A stretch of 64,000 nt of DNA, from NCBI GenBank assembly GCA_945861435.1, contig CAMAUX010000002.1, positions 62,001 to 126,000 of the forward strand. Direction: 5' to 3'. Both the position numbers and the translations under genes were made by a program. Positions within the stretch are counted from its first letter, which is position 1; every line of letters begins with the position of its first letter. This stretch comes from Chthoniobacter flavus (GTDB lineage Bacteria; Verrucomicrobiota; Verrucomicrobiia; Chthoniobacterales; Chthoniobacteraceae). Shown piece by piece: positions 39,673 through 48,376 of this stretch. The notes beneath the pieces are model-generated. The model was given only the letters and a program-made list of their open reading frames with translations. It was not told the DNA's origin and made no database searches.

Positions 39673-39690
39673 GTGTTAATTTATTAACAC
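39673..39690. promoter_or_regulatory. Palindromic operator upstream of blaI
   Basis: GTGTTAAT-TT-ATTAACAC is an inverted repeat with 8-bp arms and a 2-bp centre. It sits just upstream of the -35 element of the blaI promoter and 197 bp from the serine hydrolase start. BlaI-type repressors bind such dyads, so autoregulation is likely. Confidence 0.6.
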
Positions 39691-39697
39691 ATCGGTA

Positions 39698-39727
39698 TTG
39701 ACGCGGCCTGTGTTTTCGATGTTAAAA
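39698..39727 (+). promoter_or_regulatory. Sigma-70-like promoter, possibly leaderless, for blaI
   Basis: TTGACG (39698-39703) and TTAAAA (39722-39727) with 18-bp spacing. Transcription would begin about 39734-39735, at the ATG of blaI, which suggests a leaderless mRNA. The -35 matches 5 of 6 positions. Confidence 0.5.
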
Positions 39728-39734
39728 AATACGC

Positions 39735-40115
39735 ATGTCGTCAGATTCCCCTCATCTCACCCGGCGTGAGCGTCAGATCATGGACATCATCTTCCGTCGC
39801 GGTGAGGCAACCGCCGCTGAGGTCAATGCGGCGCTTCCCGATCAGCCCAGCTATTCCACCGTCCGCACCCTGCTGCGTATCCTTGAGCAGAAGGGCCATT
39901 TGAAGCACCGCGAGGACGGGCAGAAGTTCGTTTATTCTCCAACGCGCACGCGTGCCGCGGCGAGCCGGTCCGCGCTCAAGCGCGTGGTGAACACCTTCTT
40001 TGAGGGATCGTTTTCGGAAGCGGTTGCCGCGCTCGTGGACACGGCGGACGGGAAGTTGCCGGCCGCGGAGTTGAAGCGCATCGAGGCCATTATCAAGAAC
40101 GCGAAATCCAAATAA
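39735..40115 (+). CDS. BlaI/MecI/CopY-family transcriptional regulator
   Basis: 126 residues. A winged-helix DNA-binding domain covers about 8-85: LTRRERQIMDIIFRRGEATAAEV and SYSTVRTLLRILEQKGHLKHREDGQKFVYSP (the usual typical turn and wing). A C-terminal dimerisation part ends in LKRIEAIIKNAKSK. Such repressors are cleaved or released when an M56 membrane protease senses a signal. The M56-containing partner gene starts 11 bp downstream, the usual blaI-blaR arrangement. A dyad operator precedes its promoter. Confidence 0.95.
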   Translation: MSSDSPHLTRRERQIMDIIFRRGEATAAEVNAALPDQPSYSTVRTLLRILEQKGHLKHREDGQKFVYSPTRTRAAASRSALKRVVNTFFEGSFSEAVAALVDTADGKLPAAELKRIEAIIKNAKSK

Positions 40116-40125
40116 TCTCCCCGCC

Positions 40126-41907
40126 ATGGAACTCGGATCCCATCTCCCGCTTCTGATCGATCTTCATTTGAAAAGTGCGGTGCTCATCGCGTTCGCGGCG
40201 CTGTTAACCGCAGTGCTGCGGCACACGTCGGCGGCGAACCGGCACGGCATCGGGCTCGCGGCCCTCATCGCATTACTGGTGCTGCCTTTCACGCAACTTG
40301 GGAAGCCGCTCTGGTCCTATGCGCTGAAAAATGGGGAAGTGGTCGAGTCGGTCATCCTCGAATCGCAACCAACCGCCGTGAAGTCCTCAGCGGGAAGCGG
40401 TGCGGCGTTGTCTCGGGTTGACTCCGGTGACACATGGGAGTTTTGGAGTTCGATCCCTGCGCACTGGCCCGCCATGGTTGTCGGTCTCTGGGCTGCGGGA
40501 ACTGTGTTCGTTCTGATGCGCCGAGCGGTGGGGCAGGTGAAGCTGCGTCTGATTGCCTCTCGGAGTCGTGTGATGTCCGAAGGGCGCGCCGTCGTGCTCG
40601 CTCGCGATATTGCGGCTGATTGGGGTGTGCGCGCGCAAATTCGGGAGTCGGAGACGTGCCGTGTGCCATTGGTCTTTGGGGTGTGGCGGCCCGTGGTGCT
40701 TCTGCCGAGTGAAGCGCTGGCGTGGAGCGACGAGCGTCTGAGTGCGGCTTTGCGGCACGAGTTTGGTCACATCCGTCGTCGGGATGTTCTCACTCGGTGG
40801 CTTGCGGATCTGGCGTGCGCTTTCTACTGGATGAATCCGTTGGCATGGCATGGCGTTCGTTTCCTGCGACTGGCGCAGGAGCAGGCCTGCGACGATCTCG
40901 TGCTGCGTTCCGGCATTTGTCCGGACGCCTACGCCACGCAGTTGGTGGAGGTCGTCCGGAGTCTGCGCCGCAGCCGTTTCGGGAGCAGCCACGCATTGGC
41001 GATGGCGCAGCCCTCGTCGCTTGAAGTCCGCGTACGGGCCATTGTGGATGCGAGCCGCGATCGCACTCCGCGGGGCTTGCGCGGAGCATGGGCGGGAGGC
41101 GTGCTTGCTCTCTTCGTGCTCGCGCTTTGCACGGTTGCACAGCTGCGCGGAGCCGATGGAGGGAAGGCCTCGGCTGTTGCGAATGACAAGGAGCGGCAGG
41201 TGGAGGTCGAGGCGATCTTCGTCGAGTATTCTGGCAAAGATGGGGATCTGCCCGAGTTTTTGAGAAGCTTTGTGCGGATGACGAAGCCGGGGGTGGGAGG
41301 GCTTGTGTCCGGGGAGGTCGCCAACAAGGGATTGAAGGCGCTGCGTGAGATCAAGGGATTGGATGTGCTTTCCTCTCCAAGGGTCCTCTTGCGGCCGAAA
41401 ATGCAGGGGGTGATCGCGGTGGGACGCGAGTTCGTCTATCCGAAGGAATGGGAGACAGACGCCCCATCCGGCAAGGGGCAGCCCAAGGCTCTCGACAACC
41501 GGTTCATTGGGGTGCGTTTCGGGGTGACTGCCGATCTGACTGCGGGCGGTGCCATCCAGCTGCAGTTGGCGCCCGAGGTCACAGAGTTCGAGGGATTTGT
41601 GATGTGCGATAAATCGGGACGGGTGCTGGGAGACGGAGCGCCTGTCTTGAAACCAGGGAGCGCCCCGCGACCGCCCGATGGCACGGAGCCAGGTGACCTT
41701 CTGAAGCAGCCCATCTTTAGCACGCGCAAAGTGGAAGCCAGTGTGACGCTGGAGGACGGGCAAATGGTCGTGCTCGGAGGTTTGCAGCGGAAGTGGACCC
41801 CGGATGTTCCGGGGGCTGATGCCGGTGGCAGTCCCATTCAGAAGGGAGCAGAGCAGGGTGCAAAGACGCTGATGGTGCTGGTCACTGCCCGGGTTTTGGC
41901 ACCATAG
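40126..41907 (+). CDS. BlaR1-like M56 membrane protease fused to a secretin-like domain
   Basis: 593 residues. Membrane helices lie at about 14-32, 42-58, 115-132 and 323-341. The M56 zinc motif HEFGH is at 211-215 with a third ligand Glu252 in QEQACDD. In BlaR1 a beta-lactam-binding domain follows the last helix; here residues about 355-593 instead resemble the secretin C-terminal fold: SPRVLLRPKMQGVIAVGRE, VTADLTAGGAIQLQLAPEVT, and VTLEDGQMVVLGGLQRKW. A signal sensed by this domain could trigger cleavage of BlaI. Alternatives are that the domain oligomerises or docks on outer-membrane machinery. It is 11 bp after blaI. Confidence 0.9.
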   Translation: MELGSHLPLLIDLHLKSAVLIAFAALLTAVLRHTSAANRHGIGLAALIALLVLPFTQLGKPLWSYALKNGEVVESVILESQPTAVKSSAGSGAALSRVDSGDTWEFWSSIPAHWPAMVVGLWAAGTVFVLMRRAVGQVKLRLIASRSRVMSEGRAVVLARDIAADWGVRAQIRESETCRVPLVFGVWRPVVLLPSEALAWSDERLSAALRHEFGHIRRRDVLTRWLADLACAFYWMNPLAWHGVRFLRLAQEQACDDLVLRSGICPDAYATQLVEVVRSLRRSRFGSSHALAMAQPSSLEVRVRAIVDASRDRTPRGLRGAWAGGVLALFVLALCTVAQLRGADGGKASAVANDKERQVEVEAIFVEYSGKDGDLPEFLRSFVRMTKPGVGGLVSGEVANKGLKALREIKGLDVLSSPRVLLRPKMQGVIAVGREFVYPKEWETDAPSGKGQPKALDNRFIGVRFGVTADLTAGGAIQLQLAPEVTEFEGFVMCDKSGRVLGDGAPVLKPGSAPRPPDGTEPGDLLKQPIFSTRKVEASVTLEDGQMVVLGGLQRKWTPDVPGADAGGSPIQKGAEQGAKTLMVLVTARVLAP

Positions 41908-42215
41908 GAAATTCTTGGCGGCAGGTGTTGGAGGTCTCTTGCTTGCTCGCAGTTTCCAGCGGATTTGCGGAGCGGTTGGAAAACTGCGTGTTCGACTTGG
42001 CGCGGAGGTCATCCGGGACTCCAGCCACAACGGCACGGGGAAGTGCGCGGCGTGGTTTCTGGAGGGCATGTTTGCTCTGATTTTACAGGATGCGCATGAG
42101 GAGTCGGTTGACCCGCTCCCTCGCGGCGGTGTTAGCTAGACAGCAGTCCTTGTTTCGGAGGGCCCGTATTGGACCTTGGGCACTCCGGACATTCCCCGCT
42201 CGATCCGAATTGCTT
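41908..42215. other. 308-bp spacer before the MoxR operon
   Basis: No gene is visible. A weak promoter-like pair (TTGACC at 42108-42113 and TTAGCT at 42132-42137) lies about 80 bp before the MoxR start. A frame is open through most of the spacer but has no family resemblance. Confidence 0.4.
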
Positions 42216-43235
42216 ATGACCGCCCCGACACCCGCCCCCCTGCTGCCGAAGGATGATGTGGACGCGCTGGATCATCTGCGGGAGGTGTATCAGAAGCTCC
42301 GCAGCGAACTGGGGAAGATCATTGTGGGGCAGGACAAGGTGGTGGAACAACTGGCCATCTGTCTGTTTGCGCGCGGCCATGCGTTGCTCATGGGCGTGCC
42401 GGGCCTTGCCAAGACGCTGCTGATCAGCCGGCTTGCGGAGACGCTTTCGCTGAGCTTCAGCCGGATCCAGTTTACGCCGGACCTCATGCCGATGGACATC
42501 ACCGGCACCGACATCCTACAGGAGCTGCCTGGTGGGAAGCGGGCGTTCGAGTTTGTGAAGGGGCCGGTGTTTGCCAACATCGTGCTCGCCGATGAGATCA
42601 ACCGTGCGCCGGCGAAGACGCAGGCCGCCATGCTGGAGGCCATGCAGGAGCACCGGGTGACCGTCGCCGGACGTCCGTACACGCTGGAGTCGCCGTTCTT
42701 CGTTCTCGCGACGCAGAACCCCGTGGAGCAGGAGGGGACGTACCCGCTGCCCGAGGCGCAGCTCGACCGTTTCATGTTCATGATCGGCGTGGATTATCCG
42801 TCGCGGGCCGAGGAGATCACGATCGCGCGCAACACCACCGGGATGCAGCTGCCGCGTCTTGAACATGTGCTTGATGGTGCGAAGGTGCTGGCGTTTCAGG
42901 ATCTCGTGCGCCGCATTCCCGTTCCCGACCATCTCTATGAGTTTGCGGTCGACCTTGTGCGCAGGACGCGTCCCAACGGCGGTGATGCTCCGGCATGGGT
43001 CAAGCCGCTCGTGAGTTGGGGCGCGGGCCCGCGTGCGGTCCAGTATCTGATCCTTGGAGCGAAGGCGCGTGCGGCGCTGCACGGGAGTTATGTGGTGCGG
43101 CGGGAGGACCTCGTGGAGGTGGCGGAGCCTGTGCTGCGTCATCGTGTGATGACCACCTTCACCGCGGAAAGCGACGGAATCAGCAGCCGCGACGTGACGC
43201 GTCGCCTGCTCGAGGAGTTGGCCAAAGAGGTGTAG
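42216..43235 (+). CDS. MoxR-family AAA ATPase
   Basis: ATG 42216 (MTAPTPAPLLPKDD) gives 339 residues. MoxR motifs: Walker A GVPGLAKT, Walker B VLADEINRAPAKTQ, the arginine-finger region EGTYPLPEAQLDRFMF, and a helical lid. MoxR proteins assist the maturation of partner proteins, usually vWA and DUF58 proteins encoded alongside, as here. It is the first gene of a seven-gene operon (42216-58237) with mostly 4-bp overlaps. A frame upstream is open to 42090 but is unlikely to be coding. Confidence 0.95.
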   Translation: MTAPTPAPLLPKDDVDALDHLREVYQKLRSELGKIIVGQDKVVEQLAICLFARGHALLMGVPGLAKTLLISRLAETLSLSFSRIQFTPDLMPMDITGTDILQELPGGKRAFEFVKGPVFANIVLADEINRAPAKTQAAMLEAMQEHRVTVAGRPYTLESPFFVLATQNPVEQEGTYPLPEAQLDRFMFMIGVDYPSRAEEITIARNTTGMQLPRLEHVLDGAKVLAFQDLVRRIPVPDHLYEFAVDLVRRTRPNGGDAPAWVKPLVSWGAGPRAVQYLILGAKARAALHGSYVVRREDLVEVAEPVLRHRVMTTFTAESDGISSRDVTRRLLEELAKEV

Positions 43236-43239
43236 GCCC

Positions 43240-44139
43240 ATGGCCGAGACCGGATCGTTCCTCGAACCTGCGGTCCTTGCGCGTCTGATGGCGCTGCCGG
43301 TGCATGCGCGCCATGCGATGCTGGGGAGCGTTTCCGGCAAGCACCGCAGCCCCGTGCGAGGATCGTCCCTGGAGTTTGCCCAGTATCGCAAATACGTGCC
43401 GGGAGACGACACGCGGCGTCTGGACTGGCGGACATGGGGGCGCAGCGATCGGTTTTACATCAAGGAATTCGAGGCCGACACCAACCTGCGGCTCTGCCTG
43501 CTGCTGGACACGAGCGGTTCCATGGGATTCGGGGTGGAGGGCGCGACGCGCTTTGATTACGCACGCAAGCTTGCGGGGACGCTGGGTTATCTCGCAGCGA
43601 AGCAGGGCGACGCGGTGGGTTTGTGGAGCATGGCTGCGGATCGCGTGGAGCTTCCGGCGCGCCGCGGTGCATCGCATCTCGGACTTGTCCTTGAGCAGAT
43701 GGGTGGCTTGCGGCCCATGGGGGGGACGACGTTGATTGGAGCGCTCCATGATGTGGCGGAGCGGATCCGGCAGCGGGCGCTGGTGATTGTGTTTTCGGAC
43801 TTCTTCGTGCCGCCGGCTGAGCTCAAGGGGGCGCTCCAGCACCTGCGCTTTCGCAGGCACGATGTGGCGGCGTTCCATCTCCTTGATCAGCAGGAGTTGG
43901 ACTTCGACTTTGAGCGGCCCGTGCGCTTTGTGGACATGGAGGGTGGGGAGCCGGTGCAGGCCGATCCCTCGCTGATTGCGCGCAATTACCGGGAGGCGGT
44001 CGCGAACTACCTCAAGGAGATGGATGAGTTGGTGAGGACCACGGGACTCGACTATCACCGCGTGATAACGCAGGAGCGCTACGACGCTGTGCTTGCGAGG
44101 TTCCTTCTGGGAAGAACGCCGAAGACCGGCTCGCGATGA
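43240..44139 (+). CDS. DUF58 protein
   Basis: 299 residues. DUF58 hallmark: RGSSLEFAQYRKYVPGDD, then RRLDWRTWGRSDRFYIKEFE. A vWA-like fold follows with CLLLDTSGSMGFG (DxSxS, residues about 87-97). MoxR/DUF58/vWA modules chaperone or assemble envelope enzymes in many bacteria. It starts 5 bp after moxR and its stop overlaps the next start (ATGA). No membrane helix is predicted, so it is probably cytoplasmic. Confidence 0.95.
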   Translation: MAETGSFLEPAVLARLMALPVHARHAMLGSVSGKHRSPVRGSSLEFAQYRKYVPGDDTRRLDWRTWGRSDRFYIKEFEADTNLRLCLLLDTSGSMGFGVEGATRFDYARKLAGTLGYLAAKQGDAVGLWSMAADRVELPARRGASHLGLVLEQMGGLRPMGGTTLIGALHDVAERIRQRALVIVFSDFFVPPAELKGALQHLRFRRHDVAAFHLLDQQELDFDFERPVRFVDMEGGEPVQADPSLIARNYREAVANYLKEMDELVRTTGLDYHRVITQERYDAVLARFLLGRTPKTGSR

Positions 44140-46163
44140 CGTTCCTCGAGCTCAGCCCGCTTTACGCGCTGCCGTTGGCCGCCCTGCCGGTGGTGATCCA
44201 CCTCATCCATCTGTACCGGCGCAAGCAGGTGCGATGGGCGGCGATGATGTTTTTGTTCACGGCGCAGCAGATGCACAAGGGACTCTCGCGCCTGCACCGC
44301 ATCGCGATTCTCTGTCTGCGGGTGCTGGCCGTGTTCGCCATCCTCTGCGCGATCGCGCGTCCGCTTGCGGGCGGGTGGCTCGGGCTCACGGGTGGCGCGC
44401 CAGACACCGTGCTGGTGCTGCTCGATCGGTCCGCGAGCATGGAGGAGGTTCATCCCGCAACGGGGGTGAGTAAGCGACTGGCTGCTGTGCGCAATGTTTC
44501 CAAGGCGATCGAGGATGCGGTGGGGCGACGGTCCAAGGTGGTGCTGATCGAAAGCGGGCACGGAAAGCCCCTGCTGCTTGAGCATGCGGGTGCCATGACG
44601 GATCTGGTGGAAACCGCTGCCACGGACGCTGCCGCGGACATTCCGGGGATGCTGCAGGGCGCTCTCGACTACGTCACCACGAACAAGACGGGGCGCACGG
44701 ATGTCTGGCTGGTGGCGGATTTGCAGAGGAGCGCTTGGGCGCAGGAGAGCGGGCGTTGGGAGGCGCTGCGCGGTGCGTTCGCGGCTCTGCCCGGGGTGCG
44801 TTTTCATGTGCTGACCTATCCGCAGGTACCGGAGGAAGACCTTGGGGTGCGCGTGGAACGGGTGGCGCAGCGGCGCAGCGGCGAGAAAGCCGAGCTGCTG
44901 CTCGATCTGCGCGTCGCGCGTCGTGGTGCTGGTGCTGGTGCTGGGCCGTTGGAGGTGCCGCTGCGGCTGGTGGTCAACGGGGTGGCGACGACGAGCAAGG
45001 TCACCATTCAGGAGTCGGAGTTGCTGCTGCAGGCGTTCCCGGTTGCGGTCGACCGCTCCACGGTGCGCGGTTGGGGGCGGGTGGAATTGCCTGCGGATGC
45101 ATTCCCCGCCAACGACGTGTTCCACTTCGTCTTTGATGAGCAGCCTGTGCTGGCCTCTGTGGTGGTGAGCGATGACGAGGCGGAGGCGGCGCCGCTTGCT
45201 GCCGCGTTGAGTGCGCCCGCCGAGCCGCATCAGAAGTACCGTTGCAGCGTGCTGCCCGTGAAGCGCGCGGCTGAGATCGCATGGGAGCAGACTGGTCTGC
45301 TGGTGTGGCACGCGCCCATTCCTGCAAGGGAGGAGGCGATTCATGCACAGATGAAGGAGCACCTTGCGCAGGGACGTGCGATCCTCTTCCTGCCGCCTGC
45401 CAATCCCGGTGCGGCGGAGTTTGCGGGGCTGAGTTGGGGGGCGTGGGAGACGTTGGATCCGCCCGCCGGGCCCGACTGGTGGCGCAACGACACGGGTTTG
45501 CTTGCCAACACGCGCGACGGCACCGCGCTGGCAGTGGGCGGGCTTGAGGTCTCGCGCCTGTGCAAGATCGGTGGTGCGGGGATTCCTCTTGCCCGGCTTC
45601 CCGGGGGTGGCGCTCTGCTGATGCGTGCCGCGGAGCAGCCTGCATACTTTCTCGCGACCCTTTGCGGGGCGGGGAGTTCCAGCTTTGCGCGAGACGGGGT
45701 GGCGATGTTTGCGATGCTACATCGGGCGCTTCAGGAGGGGGCGGGGACTCTGGGAGCGGCACAGCAGCGCATTGCGTCGGCGGATGCGCTTGCTCGCGGC
45801 GGGGAGGGGTGGCGTCCTGCGGATGAACGTGCAGTGCCGGCTGGCGAGATGGTGTTGAAGGCTGGTGTGCTGGCGTCTGGGAAACAGTTGGTGGCGTTGA
45901 ACCGGCCGGCTTCGGAGGACGACTTCAGCACGGTTTCGCCGGCGGTCCTCAAGGAGTGTTTTGCAGGTCTTAATGTGCAGATTTTGAGTGATGCGATGGA
46001 GGAGGGCGGGAGTCTCACGAGCGAGGTGTGGCGCACGTTCCTTGTGGCGATGGCGCTGGCGCTCGTGGGCGAGGCGCTGCTGTGCCTGCCTCCCCGTCGT
46101 GCGGCTTCCCCGCTTGAACGCGGTGCCGCGGGAGCTTTTGCCGTGCATTTCAGCAAGTCATGA
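44136..46163 (+). CDS. BatA-domain membrane protein with vWA-like region
   Basis: 675 residues. N-terminal BatA domain with two membrane helices (about 5-25 and 55-75): MTFLELSPLYALPLAALPVVIHL and IAILCLRVLAVFAILCAIAR. A vWA domain follows (LVLLDRSASMEEV with DxSxS). After a middle extracytoplasmic part, one last helix lies near the C-terminus. A GAG-repeat codon run (GCTGGTGCTGGTGCTGG) encodes GAGAGAG near 268. BatA-type proteins act with MoxR and are in the Bacteroides aerotolerance (Bat) group. It overlaps both neighbours by 4 bp. Confidence 0.88.
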   Translation: MTFLELSPLYALPLAALPVVIHLIHLYRRKQVRWAAMMFLFTAQQMHKGLSRLHRIAILCLRVLAVFAILCAIARPLAGGWLGLTGGAPDTVLVLLDRSASMEEVHPATGVSKRLAAVRNVSKAIEDAVGRRSKVVLIESGHGKPLLLEHAGAMTDLVETAATDAAADIPGMLQGALDYVTTNKTGRTDVWLVADLQRSAWAQESGRWEALRGAFAALPGVRFHVLTYPQVPEEDLGVRVERVAQRRSGEKAELLLDLRVARRGAGAGAGPLEVPLRLVVNGVATTSKVTIQESELLLQAFPVAVDRSTVRGWGRVELPADAFPANDVFHFVFDEQPVLASVVVSDDEAEAAPLAAALSAPAEPHQKYRCSVLPVKRAAEIAWEQTGLLVWHAPIPAREEAIHAQMKEHLAQGRAILFLPPANPGAAEFAGLSWGAWETLDPPAGPDWWRNDTGLLANTRDGTALAVGGLEVSRLCKIGGAGIPLARLPGGGALLMRAAEQPAYFLATLCGAGSSSFARDGVAMFAMLHRALQEGAGTLGAAQQRIASADALARGGEGWRPADERAVPAGEMVLKAGVLASGKQLVALNRPASEDDFSTVSPAVLKECFAGLNVQILSDAMEEGGSLTSEVWRTFLVAMALALVGEALLCLPPRRAASPLERGAAGAFAVHFSKS

Positions 46164-48364
46164 GCACCGGCCCCGCATCGCTTGTTTTCACGCAGACTCC
46201 GGCCTCGTTGGCTGTGGCGGTGGGGTTCGTTGCTCTGGTGCTGTTTCTTGGTTGGGTGGCGTGGCAGCGGAGTGGATGGCGCAGGGCCACAGGCTGGTTG
46301 GAGGTGCTGCGGGTTTTGATTGCGGTGATGATCGCCATCACGCTCAACCAGCCGGAGTGGCGCGAGGTGTTTCAGCCGGACTTCAAACCCACGCTGGCGG
46401 TGCTGCGCGATGTGTCCCGTTCGATGGAGACGCGCGATGTCGTGGATCCGGCGAATACGGTGGCGGAACCGAAGTCGCGCGCCGAACTGGTGGCGCCGTT
46501 CGTTGAAGCCCGTGTGTGGGCGGGGATTGCGGAGCGCATGGAGGTTGTGCCGGAGACGTTTTCGTCGTCGCTGGAACCCGCCGTGGAAGGCTCTGATCTG
46601 AATGCCGCGCTCGCCCAGGTGTCCGAGAAGCACCCGCATCTCGGTGCGGTGGTGCTGCTCTCTGATGGAGATTGGACTGCGGGCGAGGCGCCGAGTGTTG
46701 CCGCGACGCGGCTGCGGATGCGCGGGGTGCCGGTGTTTACGTTGCCGGTGGGGGCGGAGGCGCGTCTGCCGGACGTGCAGCTCACGAGCTTCGAGGTGCC
46801 GACGTTCGCGGTGGCAGGCAAGCCGGTGCGCATTCCATTCACGATTGAGAGTTCGCTGCCTGGAGATGAGCCGGCTTTGCTGGAGATGACCTCGAGCGAT
46901 GGTGAGGTGGTGTCCAAGCGAGTGGTGATCCCGGCGATGAGCCGTCTTCAGGACGTGCTCGTGTTCAAGCCACAGAAGCCCGGGGAACTGAAGCTTTCGC
47001 TCAAGGTTCCGCGGACGGCCGGGGAGCGGTATGTGGAGAACAACGTGCTGGAGGCGCCGCTTTCCGTGCGCAAGGAGCAGTTGCGTGTGCTGGTGCTGGA
47101 CACCTATCCGCGCTGGGAGTTTCGGTACCTGCGCAACGCGCTCGAGCGTGATCCCGGCGTGCTGCTGCATTGTGTGCTCCTGCATCCGGATCTTGGAAAA
47201 ACGGGTGTCGGGCGGGGCTATCTCCCGGCGCTCCCGAAGGACGATGATCTTGCGGGTTACGACGTGGTGTTTCTCGGGGACGTTGGGGTGGGTGCGGGAC
47301 AACTCACACCGGCGCAGTGCACGGCGCTCCAGAAGCTCGTGCGTGATCAGGCGGCCGGGATTGTCTTCCTGCCTGGGCTGCGCGGATTTGAGGGGACGCT
47401 GCCGAATTCGCCGCTTGGGGATCTGCTGCCCGTGGTGCTCGACGACGCCAATCCGCGTGGATCGGGCTCTGCGAGCGTGTCGCAGTTGGTGCTCACGGAT
47501 GCCGGGACACGCAGCCTGCTCACCAAGCTGGAGGATACCGAAGAGGGCAGCGCCAACGTGTGGCGCAATCTCCCGGGTTTCCAGTGGCACGCTCCGGCGC
47601 TGCGGGCGAAGGCGGGGAGCGAGGTGCTGGCCACGCATTCCACGGAGTCGAATCGGTTCGGACGGATCCCATTGCTGGTGACCAAACCGTACGGTGCGGG
47701 GAAGGTGTTGTTTCTCGGGACGGACGGCGCGTGGCGTTGGCGCAAGGGGGTGGAGGACCGCTATCACTACCGGTTCTGGGGGCAGGTGGTGCGGTGGATG
47801 GCGTATCAGCGCAACATGTCGCAGGGGGACAAGATGAGGCTGTTCTACTCGCCGGACCGGCCGCAGTTGGGAGCCGGGCTGACATTGAACGTGAATGCCA
47901 CGAGTGCGGCGGGCGAACCGTTGCGTGAGGGGACGGTGGTGGCGCAGTTGACCGCGCCCTCGGGCAAGACCTCGAGTGTGCGTTTGTTGAGTGCCGGGGA
48001 GGATGCATGGGGGCTCTTCAGCGGCGTGTTCATCCCCGCGGAACCCGGCGAGTACAGGGTCTTGGTATCCTGTGCAGAGGCGGGTTCGCGGCTTGAGACG
48101 CGTCTTTCGATCCAAGGGAGCAGCCGCGAGGTGGTGGGTCGGCCGGCAAGACACGATGTGCTGCGCGAGATCTCCCAGCTCACCCGTGGGCGCATGCTGG
48201 AGTCAGCGGATCCGAAGGCCCTTCTTGAGGCCGTGGCCGCACTTCCGCCCCAGGAGCTCATCGAACGTCGGGTTCGTATTTGGGCGCACCCGCTCTGGGC
48301 TGGATTGGTGATCCTTCTTCTGGGCATCTTCTGGGCGGCCCGCAAATCGACCGGCTCGTTCTAG
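46160..48364 (+). CDS. Membrane protein with vWA-like and class I glutamine amidotransferase-like domains
   Basis: 734 residues. Two N-terminal helices (about 14-34 and 46-65) precede a vWA-like region with LAVLRDVSRSMETRD (DxSxS). A beta-sandwich stretch of about 200 residues follows, then at about 310-430 a glutamine-amidotransferase-like fold (YDVVFLGDVGVGAGQLT, GIVFLPGLRGFEG), and a last helix near the C-terminus. This is the layout of the large vWA/GATase-like proteins encoded with MoxR/DUF58/BatA in Planctomycetes and Verrucomicrobiota. It overlaps the previous gene and is 12 bp before the next. Confidence 0.85.
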   Translation: MSTGPASLVFTQTPASLAVAVGFVALVLFLGWVAWQRSGWRRATGWLEVLRVLIAVMIAITLNQPEWREVFQPDFKPTLAVLRDVSRSMETRDVVDPANTVAEPKSRAELVAPFVEARVWAGIAERMEVVPETFSSSLEPAVEGSDLNAALAQVSEKHPHLGAVVLLSDGDWTAGEAPSVAATRLRMRGVPVFTLPVGAEARLPDVQLTSFEVPTFAVAGKPVRIPFTIESSLPGDEPALLEMTSSDGEVVSKRVVIPAMSRLQDVLVFKPQKPGELKLSLKVPRTAGERYVENNVLEAPLSVRKEQLRVLVLDTYPRWEFRYLRNALERDPGVLLHCVLLHPDLGKTGVGRGYLPALPKDDDLAGYDVVFLGDVGVGAGQLTPAQCTALQKLVRDQAAGIVFLPGLRGFEGTLPNSPLGDLLPVVLDDANPRGSGSASVSQLVLTDAGTRSLLTKLEDTEEGSANVWRNLPGFQWHAPALRAKAGSEVLATHSTESNRFGRIPLLVTKPYGAGKVLFLGTDGAWRWRKGVEDRYHYRFWGQVVRWMAYQRNMSQGDKMRLFYSPDRPQLGAGLTLNVNATSAAGEPLREGTVVAQLTAPSGKTSSVRLLSAGEDAWGLFSGVFIPAEPGEYRVLVSCAEAGSRLETRLSIQGSSREVVGRPARHDVLREISQLTRGRMLESADPKALLEAVAALPPQELIERRVRIWAHPLWAGLVILLLGIFWAARKSTGSF

Positions 48365-48376
48365 AGAAAACCCGCG

